Numbered from the stretch's first letter, positions 17,261 through 26,529 are shown. The stretch: DNA of 64,000 bases from Clostridia bacterium (GCA_017430535.1 JAFRMR010000003.1:124001-188000), one strand, 5' to 3'. The notes: generated by a model from the letters alone, not told the origin. Program-made: numbers and translations.

Positions 17261-18628
17261 TTATACCTGAGGTAAAGTTTTTATGCTTTCCGCAAGTTCC
17301 TCATCGGTGGGAATATAATCATCCATAACGCCGTCGTTGAACTTTTCATAAGCAACCATATCAAAGTAGCCTGTACCGGTAAGGCCGAATACAATATTCT
17401 TTTCTTCGCCGGTTTCTTTGCACTTAAGAGCTTCATCAATGGCAACCCTGATAGCATGTGAGCTTTCGGGAGCGGGAAGAATACCCTCAACCCTTGCAAA
17501 CATTTCGGCTGCTTCGAACACCTTAGTCTGAGGAACTGCAACAGCTTCCATATATCCGTCATGATAAAGCTGAGATAATACAGTGCTCATACCGTGGAAT
17601 CTGAGACCGCCTGCATGGTTGGGCGCGGGAATATAGTTGCTGCCTATTGTGTACATCTTGGCAAGTGGGCAGATTCTGCCGGTATCGCAGAAATCATATG
17701 CAAAAGTGCCTCTTGTAAAGCTGGGGCAGGAAGCGGGCTCAACAGCAATAATTCTGTAATCATTCTCCCCTCTCAGCTTTTCACCCATAAAGGGAGCGAT
17801 AAGACCGCCGAGGTTTGAACCGCCGCCGGCACATCCGATAATTATGTCGGGCTTAACTCCATATTTATCAAGAGCGGTTTTGGTTTCAAGGCCTATTATG
17901 CTCTGATGCAGCAGCACCTGATTAAGAACAGAACCGAGAACATATCTGTAGCCCTCGTTCTTGGTTGCAACTTCAACCGCTTCGGAAATAGCGCATCCGA
18001 GAGAACCGGTGGTACCGGGATGCTCTTTAAGAATCGCTCTTCCTATTTCAGTTGTTTCAGAGGGAGAAGGAGTTACCGATGCACCGTAAGTTCTCATTAC
18101 TTCCCTTCTGAAAGGCTTCTGCTCATAAGATACTTTAACCATAAACACTTTAAGGTCAAGGCCGAGATATGCGCAGGCCATTGATAAAGCTGTACCCCAC
18201 TGACCGGCGCCTGTTTCTGTAGTGACGCCTTTAAGGCCCTGGTTCTTTGCATAATATGCCTGAGCTATTGCGGAATTAAGCTTATGGGAACCGCTGGTAT
18301 TGTTGCCTTCAAATTTATAATAGATTTTTGCGGGAGTGCCCAGTTTTTCTTCAAGGCAATAAGCTCTTACAAGAGGTGAAGGTCTGTACATCTTGTAAAA
18401 ATCTCTGATTTCCTGAGGAATTTCCACATAGGCGGTATCATTGTCAAGTTCTTGCTTTATAAGCTCTTCACAGAAAATAGGAGCAAGATCTTCAGCGGTC
18501 AGGGGCTGATGTGTGCCGGGGTTAAGAAGAGGAGCGGGCTTGGTTTTCATATCCGCCCTGACATTATACCAATACTTGGGTATCTCAGTTTCATCAAGAT
18601 AAATTTTGTAAGGGATTTTTTCTTTCAT
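17261..18628 (-). CDS. trpB: Tryptophan synthase beta chain, TrpB2 type
   Basis: 455 residues, longer than the classical TrpB (about 400) and typical of the TrpB2 group. It joins indole and serine to make tryptophan using PLP. The Schiff-base Lys is in NTSGSHKLNSA near residue 114, and the PLP phosphate loop is CAGGGSNLGG near residue 234. No trpA or other trp gene is in the window, so it may use free indole, as proposed for TrpB2 enzymes. It is preceded by a T-box leader with a tryptophan specifier. Confidence 0.92.
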   Translation of the reverse strand: MKEKIPYKIYLDETEIPKYWYNVRADMKTKPAPLLNPGTHQPLTAEDLAPIFCEELIKQELDNDTAYVEIPQEIRDFYKMYRPSPLVRAYCLEEKLGTPAKIYYKFEGNNTSGSHKLNSAIAQAYYAKNQGLKGVTTETGAGQWGTALSMACAYLGLDLKVFMVKVSYEQKPFRREVMRTYGASVTPSPSETTEIGRAILKEHPGTTGSLGCAISEAVEVATKNEGYRYVLGSVLNQVLLHQSIIGLETKTALDKYGVKPDIIIGCAGGGSNLGGLIAPFMGEKLRGENDYRIIAVEPASCPSFTRGTFAYDFCDTGRICPLAKMYTIGSNYIPAPNHAGGLRFHGMSTVLSQLYHDGYMEAVAVPQTKVFEAAEMFARVEGILPAPESSHAIRVAIDEALKCKETGEEKNIVFGLTGTGYFDMVAYEKFNDGVMDDYIPTDEELAESIKTLPQV

Positions 18629-18660
18629 TTTCAGTTCTTCCTTTCCATTTTGGTTTTGAT

Positions 18661-18702
18661 AATAATAAAAATATCCTGCCCCGGAATTTGCCGGGACAGG
18701 AT
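18661..18702 (-). terminator. T-box regulated terminator
   Basis: On the minus strand ATCCTGTCCCGG pairs with CCGGGGCAGGAT around a 6-base loop and is followed by ATTTTTATTATTATT. It lies between the T-box motif and the trpB ribosome binding site. It is the default off state, relieved when uncharged tRNA-Trp binds. Confidence 0.85.
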
Positions 18703-18932
18703 TTATTATTCCTGCGGTGCCACCTGGCTTGGTGCATTACTGCACCCACTCACGTATGCTAACACATACCGACTTTTGTTTACGGAGAGTCCTGCTCCGT
18801 CTCACATACTCGAAAAATCTTTCTGCTCGCCCTCAGAAGTCCATTCAAACCTGGGTTTCATACTGCAATCTCACCATCTGCAGCTCTCTTTAAGGAAACT
18901 GGCAAGTTCTACTCACTCTTCCTCAACGGTTT
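18703..18932 (-). promoter_or_regulatory. T-box leader, tryptophan specifier UGG
   Basis: The minus strand carries the T-box motif AGGTGGCACCGCAGG (18711-18725). Upstream is a Stem I region with AGAG and a GAA-UGG-A specifier loop, whose UGG falls at 18841-18843. In UGGC of the T-box, the C matches a G discriminator base, as in bacterial tRNA-Trp, which agrees with the specifier. It senses the charging state of tRNA-Trp to control trpB. Confidence 0.92.
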
Positions 18933-18937
18933 AGTCG

Positions 18938-18966
18938 ATTATAAATCCATTTTTCTGATTTGTCAA
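18938..18966 (-). promoter_or_regulatory. Consensus promoter of the T-box/trpB unit
   Basis: Minus strand TTGACA (18961-18966), exactly 17 bases, TATAAT (18938-18943): a perfect sigma-A consensus. It means that trpB expression is limited mainly by the T-box. Confidence 0.85.
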
Positions 18967-18984
18967 TACCCAAAATCAAATTTT

Positions 18985-20256
18985 TTATTTCAGGCCGAGA
19001 TCGGGATGCCTGGACGCAACAACGCCGAACGCATCCTCAGCAATATCAACAGCAAGAGCAATATCCTCTTCTGTTACAGATGCGTTAATAAAGTGATTAT
19101 GATGGGAAGCAAGGAACAGGCCTCTGCTTACGCACTCTGAAATCCACTCCTGATGAAGCATAAGGCTGTTATCATTTGCTATCCTCAGATAGAAGAGCGC
19201 GGGCTCGCCGCTTACTACAAGATCAAATCCGTGTTCCTTACCGGCGGCTTTAAAGCCCTCGGTAAGCTTGGTGCCGAGCTCTCTGAACATTACGGGAATA
19301 TTCAGCTTCTTCATCTTGGGGATACAGGCAAGGCAAGCTGCAAAAGGCTCTGCGCTCATCCAGTAAGAACCCGTATAAACAACAGATGAAGCTGTTGCTT
19401 TCATATGTTCGCCGCCGCAAACGGAAGACATATTATAACCGTTAGCGAGGGCTTTGCAGAAGCAGATAAGATCCGCTTTTATTCCGTAATAATGGTCTGA
19501 GCCGGCAATATCAAGCCTGAATCCGGTTCTTACATCATCAAAGATAAGAACCATTCCGTGATCGTCACAGAATTTGCGCACAGCTGCCCACTGCTCTTTG
19601 GTAGCACACTTGTTATCATAGAAATTACCGTGGTCATAGGGCTGAGCAATAAGGCCGGCAACATCGCCGCCGCAGGCATCATAAGCCTGCTGCATTGCAT
19701 CAAGATCAAACCAGGGAACAACAATATTGTTGCATACATCTTCGGGAGTAATACCGGGATAGTCGGCTTTCTGGGCCCACTGGAAATCACCGTGATAATA
19801 ACCTCTGAAGAACATCATTTTCTTTTTACCGGTATGGGCACGAGCGCACATTACGGAGAATGTTGTTGCATCTGAACCGTTCTTCATAAAGAAAGCCCAA
19901 TCTGCAGAAGCAACGGTATCAATAAGCATTTCAGCGCACTCAACCATCTTGTAGGAAGGAGAAGTAGTGCAGTTGCCTATCTTTAACTGCTCAATAGCAG
20001 CAGCATCAACATCATCGTCACAGTAGCCGAGAACATTGGGACCGTAAGCGCACATAAAGTCAAGGTATTTATTGCCGTCTACATCCCAGAAATAGGTTCC
20101 CTTAGCATGGTCGCCCAAAAGAGGCCATTTGGTTATGGGAAGGAACAAACCTTCTGAAGGACCGAGGTGGCCGTAAACGCCCGAAGGAATTGCATTAAGA
20201 GCGCGGCTGAACCATTCCTTGGATTTTTCATGTGTATATTCGGGATATTTACTCAT
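18985..20256 (-). CDS. Class III PLP aminotransferase (glutamate-1-semialdehyde aminomutase-like fold)
   Basis: 423 residues. The N-terminal region with FWDVDGNKYLDF, NGSDATTFS, the cofactor Asp in LIFDDVRTGFR and the PLP Lys in CFCKALANGYN (near residue 272) define a class III aminotransferase related to HemL. The usual Asp-Glu-Val is Asp-Asp-Val here. No other haem biosynthesis gene is nearby, and the protein is linked to an SCP2-like protein rather than to hem genes, so a true HemL role is unlikely. The amino donor and substrate cannot be read from the sequence. Confidence 0.85.
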   Translation of the reverse strand: MSKYPEYTHEKSKEWFSRALNAIPSGVYGHLGPSEGLFLPITKWPLLGDHAKGTYFWDVDGNKYLDFMCAYGPNVLGYCDDDVDAAAIEQLKIGNCTTSPSYKMVECAEMLIDTVASADWAFFMKNGSDATTFSVMCARAHTGKKKMMFFRGYYHGDFQWAQKADYPGITPEDVCNNIVVPWFDLDAMQQAYDACGGDVAGLIAQPYDHGNFYDNKCATKEQWAAVRKFCDDHGMVLIFDDVRTGFRLDIAGSDHYYGIKADLICFCKALANGYNMSSVCGGEHMKATASSVVYTGSYWMSAEPFAACLACIPKMKKLNIPVMFRELGTKLTEGFKAAGKEHGFDLVVSGEPALFYLRIANDNSLMLHQEWISECVSRGLFLASHHNHFINASVTEEDIALAVDIAEDAFGVVASRHPDLGLK

Positions 20257-20269
20257 TATTCTCTCCTCC

Positions 20270-21034
20270 TTAACCTAAGTATACAGCAACTCTGTCAAGA
20301 ATTCTGTTAACATTATCTATCATATTGCACATACCGCTCATATAGATATTTCCGGCGCAAAGTTCAGCCATAGTTGAAGCGGTACCGTTGAAAAGTCCGT
20401 TTGCAAGATCAATGGTCTTGAACTCCATAATAGCTCTGGGATTGGCAGCCTTTTCCTTCTTAAGGGTCAGGTAATGGTTGCGGGCACTAACGGTAACATA
20501 AACAACATCGGTAATGCCCATTGAAATATCACCATCGCATATATAAGAAGCCGAAAGCTTGCTGATGGAATCGTTATTGCCCAATGCGCAGATTGCGCCG
20601 GCAATAGTATAAAGGGTAAGGATTGTGGATTTTTCAAAGAATTCTCTGTTTTTAAGGTCCTCTTCTTTCGGCATAAGATATTTAGTTAGAATATCTGTAA
20701 GCTTGGTGAAAGGCCCAAGAAGGAATTTAAGCACCTGAGCAACACCTTTAACAGGAATGCCGGGTTTGGCATTATCAATTAAGTCATTGAACTTTTCAGG
20801 TGAAGAGAATATCATTTTGCAGGTGCATCCCTTGTCACCTTCGGTTAATTTACAGCCCTTATCCGAAAAATTAAGGGTGATGCAGGGACCGTTTTTTACG
20901 TCAAAGCAAAGAGAAACAGGGTCTTTCAATCCCTTGCATATTGCCTGTGCCTCGGAGTCAAGATCACAAAGATTCTCAAGCGTACCGAGAATACCATAGG
21001 CGTTGACGAATGCTAATGCTTTTGCTTCTTTCAA
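20270..21034 (-). CDS. SCP2-like small-molecule-binding protein (putative)
   Basis: 254 residues, starting at a TTG 7 bases after AGGAGG. Residues about 35-110 (SLCFDVKNG...CKMIFSSPEKFNDLI...PVKGVAQVLKFL) resemble the SCP2 sterol-carrier-like fold: a strand pair around a short ligand phrase, a helix, then a G-x-V-x-G-like turn. The C-terminal half is helical and unassigned. It is cotranscribed with the class III aminotransferase and may present or sense a hydrophobic or CoA-type ligand. The function is not established. Confidence 0.5.
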   Translation of the reverse strand: MKEAKALAFVNAYGILGTLENLCDLDSEAQAICKGLKDPVSLCFDVKNGPCITLNFSDKGCKLTEGDKGCTCKMIFSSPEKFNDLIDNAKPGIPVKGVAQVLKFLLGPFTKLTDILTKYLMPKEEDLKNREFFEKSTILTLYTIAGAICALGNNDSISKLSASYICDGDISMGITDVVYVTVSARNHYLTLKKEKAANPRAIMEFKTIDLANGLFNGTASTMAELCAGNIYMSGMCNMIDNVNRILDRVAVYLG

Positions 21035-21076
21035 AATTATTCCTCCTTTATATGCGCTTATTAAATTTATAAAATC

Positions 21077-21105
21077 ATATTATCATTTATAACAAACTCT
21101 GTCAA
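21077..21105 (-). promoter_or_regulatory. Promoter of the SCP2-like/aminotransferase pair
   Basis: Minus strand TTGACA (21100-21105), 17 bases ending in TGA, TAATAT (21077-21082). It starts 4 bases after the alr stop codon and separates this pair from the upstream operon. Confidence 0.75.
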
Positions 21106-21108
21106 CAT

Positions 21109-22260
21109 TCAATTAAGATAATTGACAGATTTTACAATTTTTCCTTCTTTGAAATACACACGGGGTACTCTCCTGGCTACTCTGCAAGGCAACTCATAAT
21201 TAAAAGAATAAGCCATCTCAGATACTTCTTCCATAGTCAGAACAGCATCACCCATTGTTCCTACAAGAACAACTTCATCACCCACATTACAATCAATTCC
21301 GGTTACATCAACCATAAACTGATCCATACACACCCTGCCCAGAATAGGAGCAAAACAGCCGTTGATTATTACCCTGCCCCTGTTGGAAAGGCACCTTGGG
21401 TAGCCGTCTGCGTACCCCACAGGTATTGTAGCTACTTTTGTCGGCTTTTCGGTCTTGAATGTTCCTCCGTAAGAAATCTCTCTGCCCGGTTCCAGTATCT
21501 TCAGATGTGATATTTTTGTGTGCCAGCTCATAACAGGTTTAATATCGAGTAAAGATTTGTCAACTACCTCTGATGGATAGAGCCCGTAAGTTATTATACC
21601 CATACGGCACATATCAAAATAATCTGTAAAATTCATTATGCCGGCGCTGTTATTGAGATGTTTAACGGGAATAGAAATGCCTCTATCTTCAAGCATTCCG
21701 CAAAAAGCTTTATACTTTTCTCTCTGGGCTTCAGCTTTGCTTAAATCAAATTGATCGGCAGTTGCAAAATGAGAAAAAAGACCTTCTGCATATATACCGG
21801 GTAAAGCAGTGATTTCTTTGCATATATCAGCGCTCTCTTCGTTTACCTGAAAACCGATTCTGCTCATTCCCGTATCAATACAAAAATGAAACGGTACGGT
21901 TTTCCCCTGCTTAACCGCAGCAGCAGACAACGCCTTTGCATCTTCAATACCGAAAATGGGAATACGGATTTCATATTTTACAACCGTTTCATAATCCCAG
22001 GGAAACACTCTGCCGAGAATAAGAACGGGATTTTTTATTCCCGATTTCTTAAGTTCTACTGCCTCTTCAATACAGGCAACGCCGAAAAAATCACACTTAT
22101 CATCAAGAAATCTGCCGAGCTCAACTGCACCGTGACCGTAAGCATCGGCTTTGATAACAGCAAGAATTTTAACAGCAGCAGGCAGCTTATTCCTTACACT
22201 GTTGTAATTATATTCAACAGCATCAAGGTCAATAGCCGCGTAAGTTCTTAAATTTATCAT
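21109..22260 (-). CDS. alr: Alanine racemase
   Basis: 383 residues, PLP-dependent interconversion of L- and D-alanine. The cofactor Lys is in AVIKADAYGHGA near residue 38, the opposite-face catalytic Tyr is in ISYGGTF in the C-terminal domain, and RVCMDQFMVDVT is present. It overlaps pxpA by 4 bases and is the last gene of the D-amino-acid/5-oxoproline operon. A broader racemase specificity is possible but not visible. Confidence 0.93.
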   Translation of the reverse strand: MINLRTYAAIDLDAVEYNYNSVRNKLPAAVKILAVIKADAYGHGAVELGRFLDDKCDFFGVACIEEAVELKKSGIKNPVLILGRVFPWDYETVVKYEIRIPIFGIEDAKALSAAAVKQGKTVPFHFCIDTGMSRIGFQVNEESADICKEITALPGIYAEGLFSHFATADQFDLSKAEAQREKYKAFCGMLEDRGISIPVKHLNNSAGIMNFTDYFDMCRMGIITYGLYPSEVVDKSLLDIKPVMSWHTKISHLKILEPGREISYGGTFKTEKPTKVATIPVGYADGYPRCLSNRGRVIINGCFAPILGRVCMDQFMVDVTGIDCNVGDEVVLVGTMGDAVLTMEEVSEMAYSFNYELPCRVARRVPRVYFKEGKIVKSVNYLN

Positions 22261-23012
22261 TTTACAACCTCGGAAAGACTTGCAGTTTCAATTCCATTCA
22301 ATGCAAATTCTTCTCTTAATGCTTTTACAAAAGCAAGTGCTTTAGGGCCGTCACCGTGAACACATACGGAATGAGCTTCAATTGAAATATCCTCTCCGGT
22401 ATAAGCCCTGACTTTGCCTTCTCTTATCATCCTTATTACTCTTGCTTTAGCTTCATTTTCATCTGTTATCATAGAGCCCTCTTTGGTCCTGGCCCTGAGA
22501 GTGCCGTCGACTTCATAAGCCCTGTCCGCAAATATTTCACAAGCGTATTTCAGCCCGTATTTTTTTGCAGAATTAACCATCTCTGAGCCGGACAAAGCAA
22601 GAAAGATAAGGCTGCTGTCAAAATCATGAATTGCTTTGGCAATTGCATCGGCAAGGGCGGGATTTTTTGCAGCGGCATTATACATTGCGCCGTGAGGCTT
22701 AACATGCTGAAGCTTAACGCCCTGAGCACATGCAACAGCGGCAATAGCGCCAAGCTGGTACAAAGTGAAATTATATACCTGCTCAGGTGTAACATCCATA
22801 TTTGTACGCCCGAAGTTTTCTTTATCAGGATAACCCGGATGGGCTCCGAAAGCAGTGCCGTTATCCTTACAAAGCTTAACAGTCTCAGCAATAAGGTCAG
22901 AATCCCCTGCGTGAAAACCGCAGGCAATATTTGCACCTGTTATAAGAGGTATAATATCGGCATCAAAAAGTGCCCCTTCACCTAAATCGGAGTTCAGATC
23001 AATCTTATACAT
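22257..23012 (-). CDS. pxpA: 5-oxoprolinase subunit A (LamB/YcsF family)
   Basis: 251 residues, the normal size. DLNSDLGEG at the N-terminus and NIACGFHAGD near residue 30 are the YcsF signature. With PxpB and PxpC it forms the ATP-dependent bacterial 5-oxoprolinase that opens 5-oxo-L-proline to L-glutamate. The three subunit genes are in the same operon here, interrupted by a DUF1445 gene. Confidence 0.93.
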   Translation of the reverse strand: MYKIDLNSDLGEGALFDADIIPLITGANIACGFHAGDSDLIAETVKLCKDNGTAFGAHPGYPDKENFGRTNMDVTPEQVYNFTLYQLGAIAAVACAQGVKLQHVKPHGAMYNAAAKNPALADAIAKAIHDFDSSLIFLALSGSEMVNSAKKYGLKYACEIFADRAYEVDGTLRARTKEGSMITDENEAKARVIRMIREGKVRAYTGEDISIEAHSVCVHGDGPKALAFVKALREEFALNGIETASLSEVVK

Positions 23013-23023
23013 AAATAACCACC

Positions 23024-23809
23024 TCAGTACTTCAGGTTTGAATTTTTAACATCGGTAATAAACATGTGGCCGGGAGCATGGGTAATTGCAAAATAAGGCT
23101 TTGTTTGCATAAGCGCATTCTGAGGCGTCACTCCGCAGGCCCAGAAAACAGGTACTTCACCCTCATTTATTGTAACGGCATCCCCGTAATCCGGTTTGTT
23201 TATATCTTTAATTCCGATTGATTCCGGGCTGCCGATATGAACAGGTGCTCCGTGTACTCTCGGCATAGCGTTTGTAACATTAACTGCTTTAACAACAAGA
23301 TTTTCGGGAATCGGTCTCATTGAAACAACCATATTGCCGTGAAAAGCTCCGGCACTGTTAAGAACAATATTTGTATTGAACATGGGTACATTTCTGCCCA
23401 TTTCAATATGCCTTACGGGAATATCGGCCTCAATCATTTCACTTTCAAAGCTGAAAGAACAGCCTATAAGGAAATACACAAGATCATCTCGCCAGTAATC
23501 GGTAATATCGGTTACCTCTTTTTCAAGCACGCCGTTTTTCCATATCCGGTATTTCGGGAAATCAGTGCATATATCGCCGAACTCTGCCATTGATTTAATA
23601 CTCTTATCGCCGACATCGCCAACTTCAAGTATAGGACACGGCTTTGGATTTCTCATACAAAAAAGCAAAAAATCAAACGCATACTCAGCAGGCAGTATAC
23701 ACAGATTTGCCTGGGCATAACCGTCACACATTCCCGAGGTCTGAAAATCAACCTCCCCTGTGCGGATTAGTCTTTTTACTTCCTGGGGTTTCATTTTGGA
23801 ATAATCCAT
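23024..23809 (-). CDS. DUF1445/UPF0317 family hydro-lyase, N-terminal half of D-glutamate cyclase (YcsI-like)
   Basis: 261 residues from the ATG at 23809, which has AGGAG 5 bases upstream. The in-frame TTG at 23824 overlaps pxpC and lacks a box. The opening RTGEVDFQTSGMCDGYAQAN is the DUF1445 signature, and FLIGCSFSFE holds the conserved Cys/Ser core. In animals this domain is fused to DUF4392 to make DGLUCY, which converts D-glutamate to 5-oxo-D-proline. Here the DUF4392 protein is encoded two genes upstream in the same operon. Confidence 0.85.
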   Translation of the reverse strand: MDYSKMKPQEVKRLIRTGEVDFQTSGMCDGYAQANLCILPAEYAFDFLLFCMRNPKPCPILEVGDVGDKSIKSMAEFGDICTDFPKYRIWKNGVLEKEVTDITDYWRDDLVYFLIGCSFSFESEMIEADIPVRHIEMGRNVPMFNTNIVLNSAGAFHGNMVVSMRPIPENLVVKAVNVTNAMPRVHGAPVHIGSPESIGIKDINKPDYGDAVTINEGEVPVFWACGVTPQNALMQTKPYFAITHAPGHMFITDVKNSNLKY

Positions 23810-23810
23810 A

Positions 23811-24731
23811 CTAACTCCTCGCAAGTTTCTTAATATATTTTTTCTCTTTCAGGGCAAGCTTTTCAGCTTTTTTAACACTTATAAGCTTAAACTTAATCAT
23901 ATCATTCTGCTTAACCTGAGCTAGCCTTCCAAGGTCAACGGAAATTACATTTACAATTTTGGCGTATCCGCCGGCAGTCTGGTGATCTGCCATAAGGATT
24001 ATAGGCATACCGGAGCGCGCAATCTGAATTGAACCGAAACAAATACCGTCTGAAATAATATCCAGCCCGTCTTTGCCTTTAAGCGCAATACCGTTTAGCC
24101 TTATCCCCATTCTGTCAAGATAAGGGGTAACACAATATGTCTGGCTGAAAAAGAGCTTCTTATCCGTTTCTGTAAACATATCATACTGAGGCCCCTGAAC
24201 TACTCTGATTTCAACAGATTTTTCATAAGTCTCGCATTCAGTTTCTTTTTCAGAATTACACTCAGACGCTTTTCCTGTATTAAGTACATCTCCCCGCTTA
24301 AGAGCTCTGCCTTCATAACCGCCGAGATGAAGCTTGAGGTTTGTAGATGCGCTTCCCATAATTGGCGGAACATCAATTCCGCCGGAAACTGCAAGGTAAA
24401 TACGCATACCGTTTTTGCAGTTTGAAACAGTTAATACATCGCCGGCTTTTGCCGTAAAGCATTTATTATTTGAAATAGGCCGCCCGTTTAATGTGCTGTT
24501 GAATGTGCCTCCGCTCAGACAGAATCTGTGTTCATCGGTAAATTTAGCGGTAATACCGACCATGGTCATCTCAACAACCGGCGCATCGGGTGAATTGCCG
24601 CATATTATATTGGCAACCTGCATAGAGTGCCTGTCCATAGCGCCGCTTTGCGTGAAGCCGGTTTTCATAACACCGAATCTGCCGTAATCCTGAACGGTAG
24701 AAAGCATTCCGCCGTTAATAATCTCAATCAT
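23811..24731 (-). CDS. pxpC: 5-oxoprolinase subunit C (KipA/biotin-dependent carboxyltransferase-like)
   Basis: 306 residues. GMLSTVQDYGRFG at the N-terminus and the C-terminal HQTAGGYAKI motif are typical of the KipA/urea-amidolyase-related family. It forms a pair with PxpB; both resemble carboxyltransferase halves but are the B/C subunits of bacterial 5-oxoprolinase. It overlaps pxpB by 4 bases. Confidence 0.92.
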   Translation of the reverse strand: MIEIINGGMLSTVQDYGRFGVMKTGFTQSGAMDRHSMQVANIICGNSPDAPVVEMTMVGITAKFTDEHRFCLSGGTFNSTLNGRPISNNKCFTAKAGDVLTVSNCKNGMRIYLAVSGGIDVPPIMGSASTNLKLHLGGYEGRALKRGDVLNTGKASECNSEKETECETYEKSVEIRVVQGPQYDMFTETDKKLFFSQTYCVTPYLDRMGIRLNGIALKGKDGLDIISDGICFGSIQIARSGMPIILMADHQTAGGYAKIVNVISVDLGRLAQVKQNDMIKFKLISVKKAEKLALKEKKYIKKLARS

Positions 24732-25453
24732 ATTTCGGACTCCCTGCTTTTAACTTGAAATGTGCCGGCATTTATCTCTGCTTCAATACTGTCATACTCT
24801 TGTTCGGAAATACTGTAGAACTTAATATAGTCTCCGGCCTTATACAGAATAGGCGATTCTCTGCCGGGGTCAAAAACTTTAACAGGAGTTTTGCCTATAA
24901 GCTGCCATCCTCCCGGGGAGGCAATGGGATATATACCGGTCTGCTCGCCGCCTATACCAACAGCCCCCTGAAAAATCTCAGTACGCGGATTGCTGAGCCT
25001 TGGAGTAAACAGTTTTTCGCTCATTCCGCCAAGGTAAGCAAATCCCGGCAAAAAACCGAGCATATAAATAAGATAAGGCTCCGACGTATGCAGGGCAATT
25101 ATTTCTTCCTCGCTGAGCCCGGTATGGTTAATGACATTATCCATATCAAGGGCATACTTTCTGCTGTAACAAACGGGAATATCCCATATAACAGAAACGG
25201 AAGAATCATTTGCCTTAATGCTGCTTCCCAGAGCCGTAATAATCTTTTTAAGTTTTGATGAAGAGATAACCGTACAGTCATAGAGCACCGTAAGTGAGCA
25301 AAATGCAGGTATCAATTCAATAACGCCGGAAATCTGCCTGTCAGTAACCGCTTTTTCAAGGGCAACAACACAGGCATTGATTTCCTTGCTTATCTTCTTT
25401 TCAAACTGTACTGTCAGGGCAGAATCGCCGCTTTGCAAAATCTGAAAGTTCAT
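24728..25453 (-). CDS. pxpB: 5-oxoprolinase subunit B (KipI-like)
   Basis: 241 residues. The C-terminal block LGFLPGFAYLGG followed by PRLSNPRTEIFQGAVGIGG and PGGWQLIG is the KipI/PxpB signature. It acts with PxpC and PxpA in opening 5-oxoproline. In Bacillus the homologue also inhibits the KinA sporulation kinase, but the operon here points to the enzymatic role. It shares a base with the end of the DUF4392 gene. Confidence 0.93.
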   Translation of the reverse strand: MNFQILQSGDSALTVQFEKKISKEINACVVALEKAVTDRQISGVIELIPAFCSLTVLYDCTVISSSKLKKIITALGSSIKANDSSVSVIWDIPVCYSRKYALDMDNVINHTGLSEEEIIALHTSEPYLIYMLGFLPGFAYLGGMSEKLFTPRLSNPRTEIFQGAVGIGGEQTGIYPIASPGGWQLIGKTPVKVFDPGRESPILYKAGDYIKFYSISEQEYDSIEAEINAGTFQVKSRESEI

Positions 25454-26511
25454 CAGTTAAAGAATCCTTTATCAAGTGTTTTTTCAAACCATTTTTCAGT
25501 TTTATCCGCAACTGTAGGCGGATATTCGATAAGACTCTTCATAAGCGATATCATAGGCAGCACTATATTTTTGCCTATCCCGTCAATATACGGCCTTGCT
25601 TCGCCGTACATATCAAGCATGCCTGCTTCGGCAGCCGCATCCATCACTGCAGACTGAACATCTTTGCTGTGGAACAATGATGTATCGCCAAGCATAAATG
25701 CAGCGGCCGCCATAATGGCGTTACAGCCCCAATCGGAAACCGTAGCGGTAAGAATATTATCGGCTTTGGAATCAACAACAATTCCGTAACCTGTACCGGC
25801 GCGGCATCCCCCTTCTTCTGCGTAAGGAATATACTTTCTGATATGCGGCTCAATTGCGCCCATACCTATTTCATTGCCCAGATCACCGATAGAAAGATTA
25901 TAGATGCCGAGTTTTTTACATTTTTCAAATAATACATCGTACTTCGGTTCTATATCGGTTGTATTTAGTCCGGTGGCATTATGATAAATGCCGTTTTTAT
26001 TCCTGCCGGGAGCTTCATTTGTAAAGCAAACGCAGGGCAAGCCGTGGGATAAAATATCATCGGCCTGTTTTTCAGCCTGTGAATCATCAACTGTAAATGA
26101 AATTGCGCAAACAGTATTCTGTGCATCGGAGTCAATATCTTCGGTGTAACCGATTCCGAGCACGGGGCACATAGCTTTAATTGCCTTTAAGCACTGCTCC
26201 GGTACTATCATTACCGGTTTTGCATTAAAAGCTTTTATTACAAAACTTGCAAAAACGGTTGAAGATATAATACCATCCGTTTCAGCTTCGTTCCACGGCG
26301 GAAGAACAAAGCCGGTAAGTATAAAAACTTTTTTACCCGGCTTTAAATTCTCAACAAGACCGCGGGCCGCATGAACAGATAGAGGTTCCCCTGTAAACTT
26401 CCTTGCCCCGGAATACAGAATACGGCACACGCCGTAACCTCTGGGATCCAGATTCATAAGTGTATCAAGATTATCGCCGAGATTAAGTAAAGTAAGTTCT
26501 TTTTTATCCAT
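25453..26511 (-). CDS. DUF4392 protein, C-terminal half of D-glutamate cyclase
   Basis: 352 residues. GVCRILYSGARKFTGEPLS, ILTGFVLPPWNEAETDG and IGDLGNEIGMG match the DUF4392 domain, which makes up the C-terminal part of the animal mitochondrial D-glutamate cyclase DGLUCY. It sits in the same operon as the DUF1445 protein, so the two probably form a split version of that enzyme. It lies 18 bases after the aminotransferase gene. Confidence 0.85.
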   Translation of the reverse strand: MDKKELTLLNLGDNLDTLMNLDPRGYGVCRILYSGARKFTGEPLSVHAARGLVENLKPGKKVFILTGFVLPPWNEAETDGIISSTVFASFVIKAFNAKPVMIVPEQCLKAIKAMCPVLGIGYTEDIDSDAQNTVCAISFTVDDSQAEKQADDILSHGLPCVCFTNEAPGRNKNGIYHNATGLNTTDIEPKYDVLFEKCKKLGIYNLSIGDLGNEIGMGAIEPHIRKYIPYAEEGGCRAGTGYGIVVDSKADNILTATVSDWGCNAIMAAAAFMLGDTSLFHSKDVQSAVMDAAAEAGMLDMYGEARPYIDGIGKNIVLPMISLMKSLIEYPPTVADKTEKWFEKTLDKGFFN

Positions 26512-26529
26512 TTTGCACCTGCTTATTTA

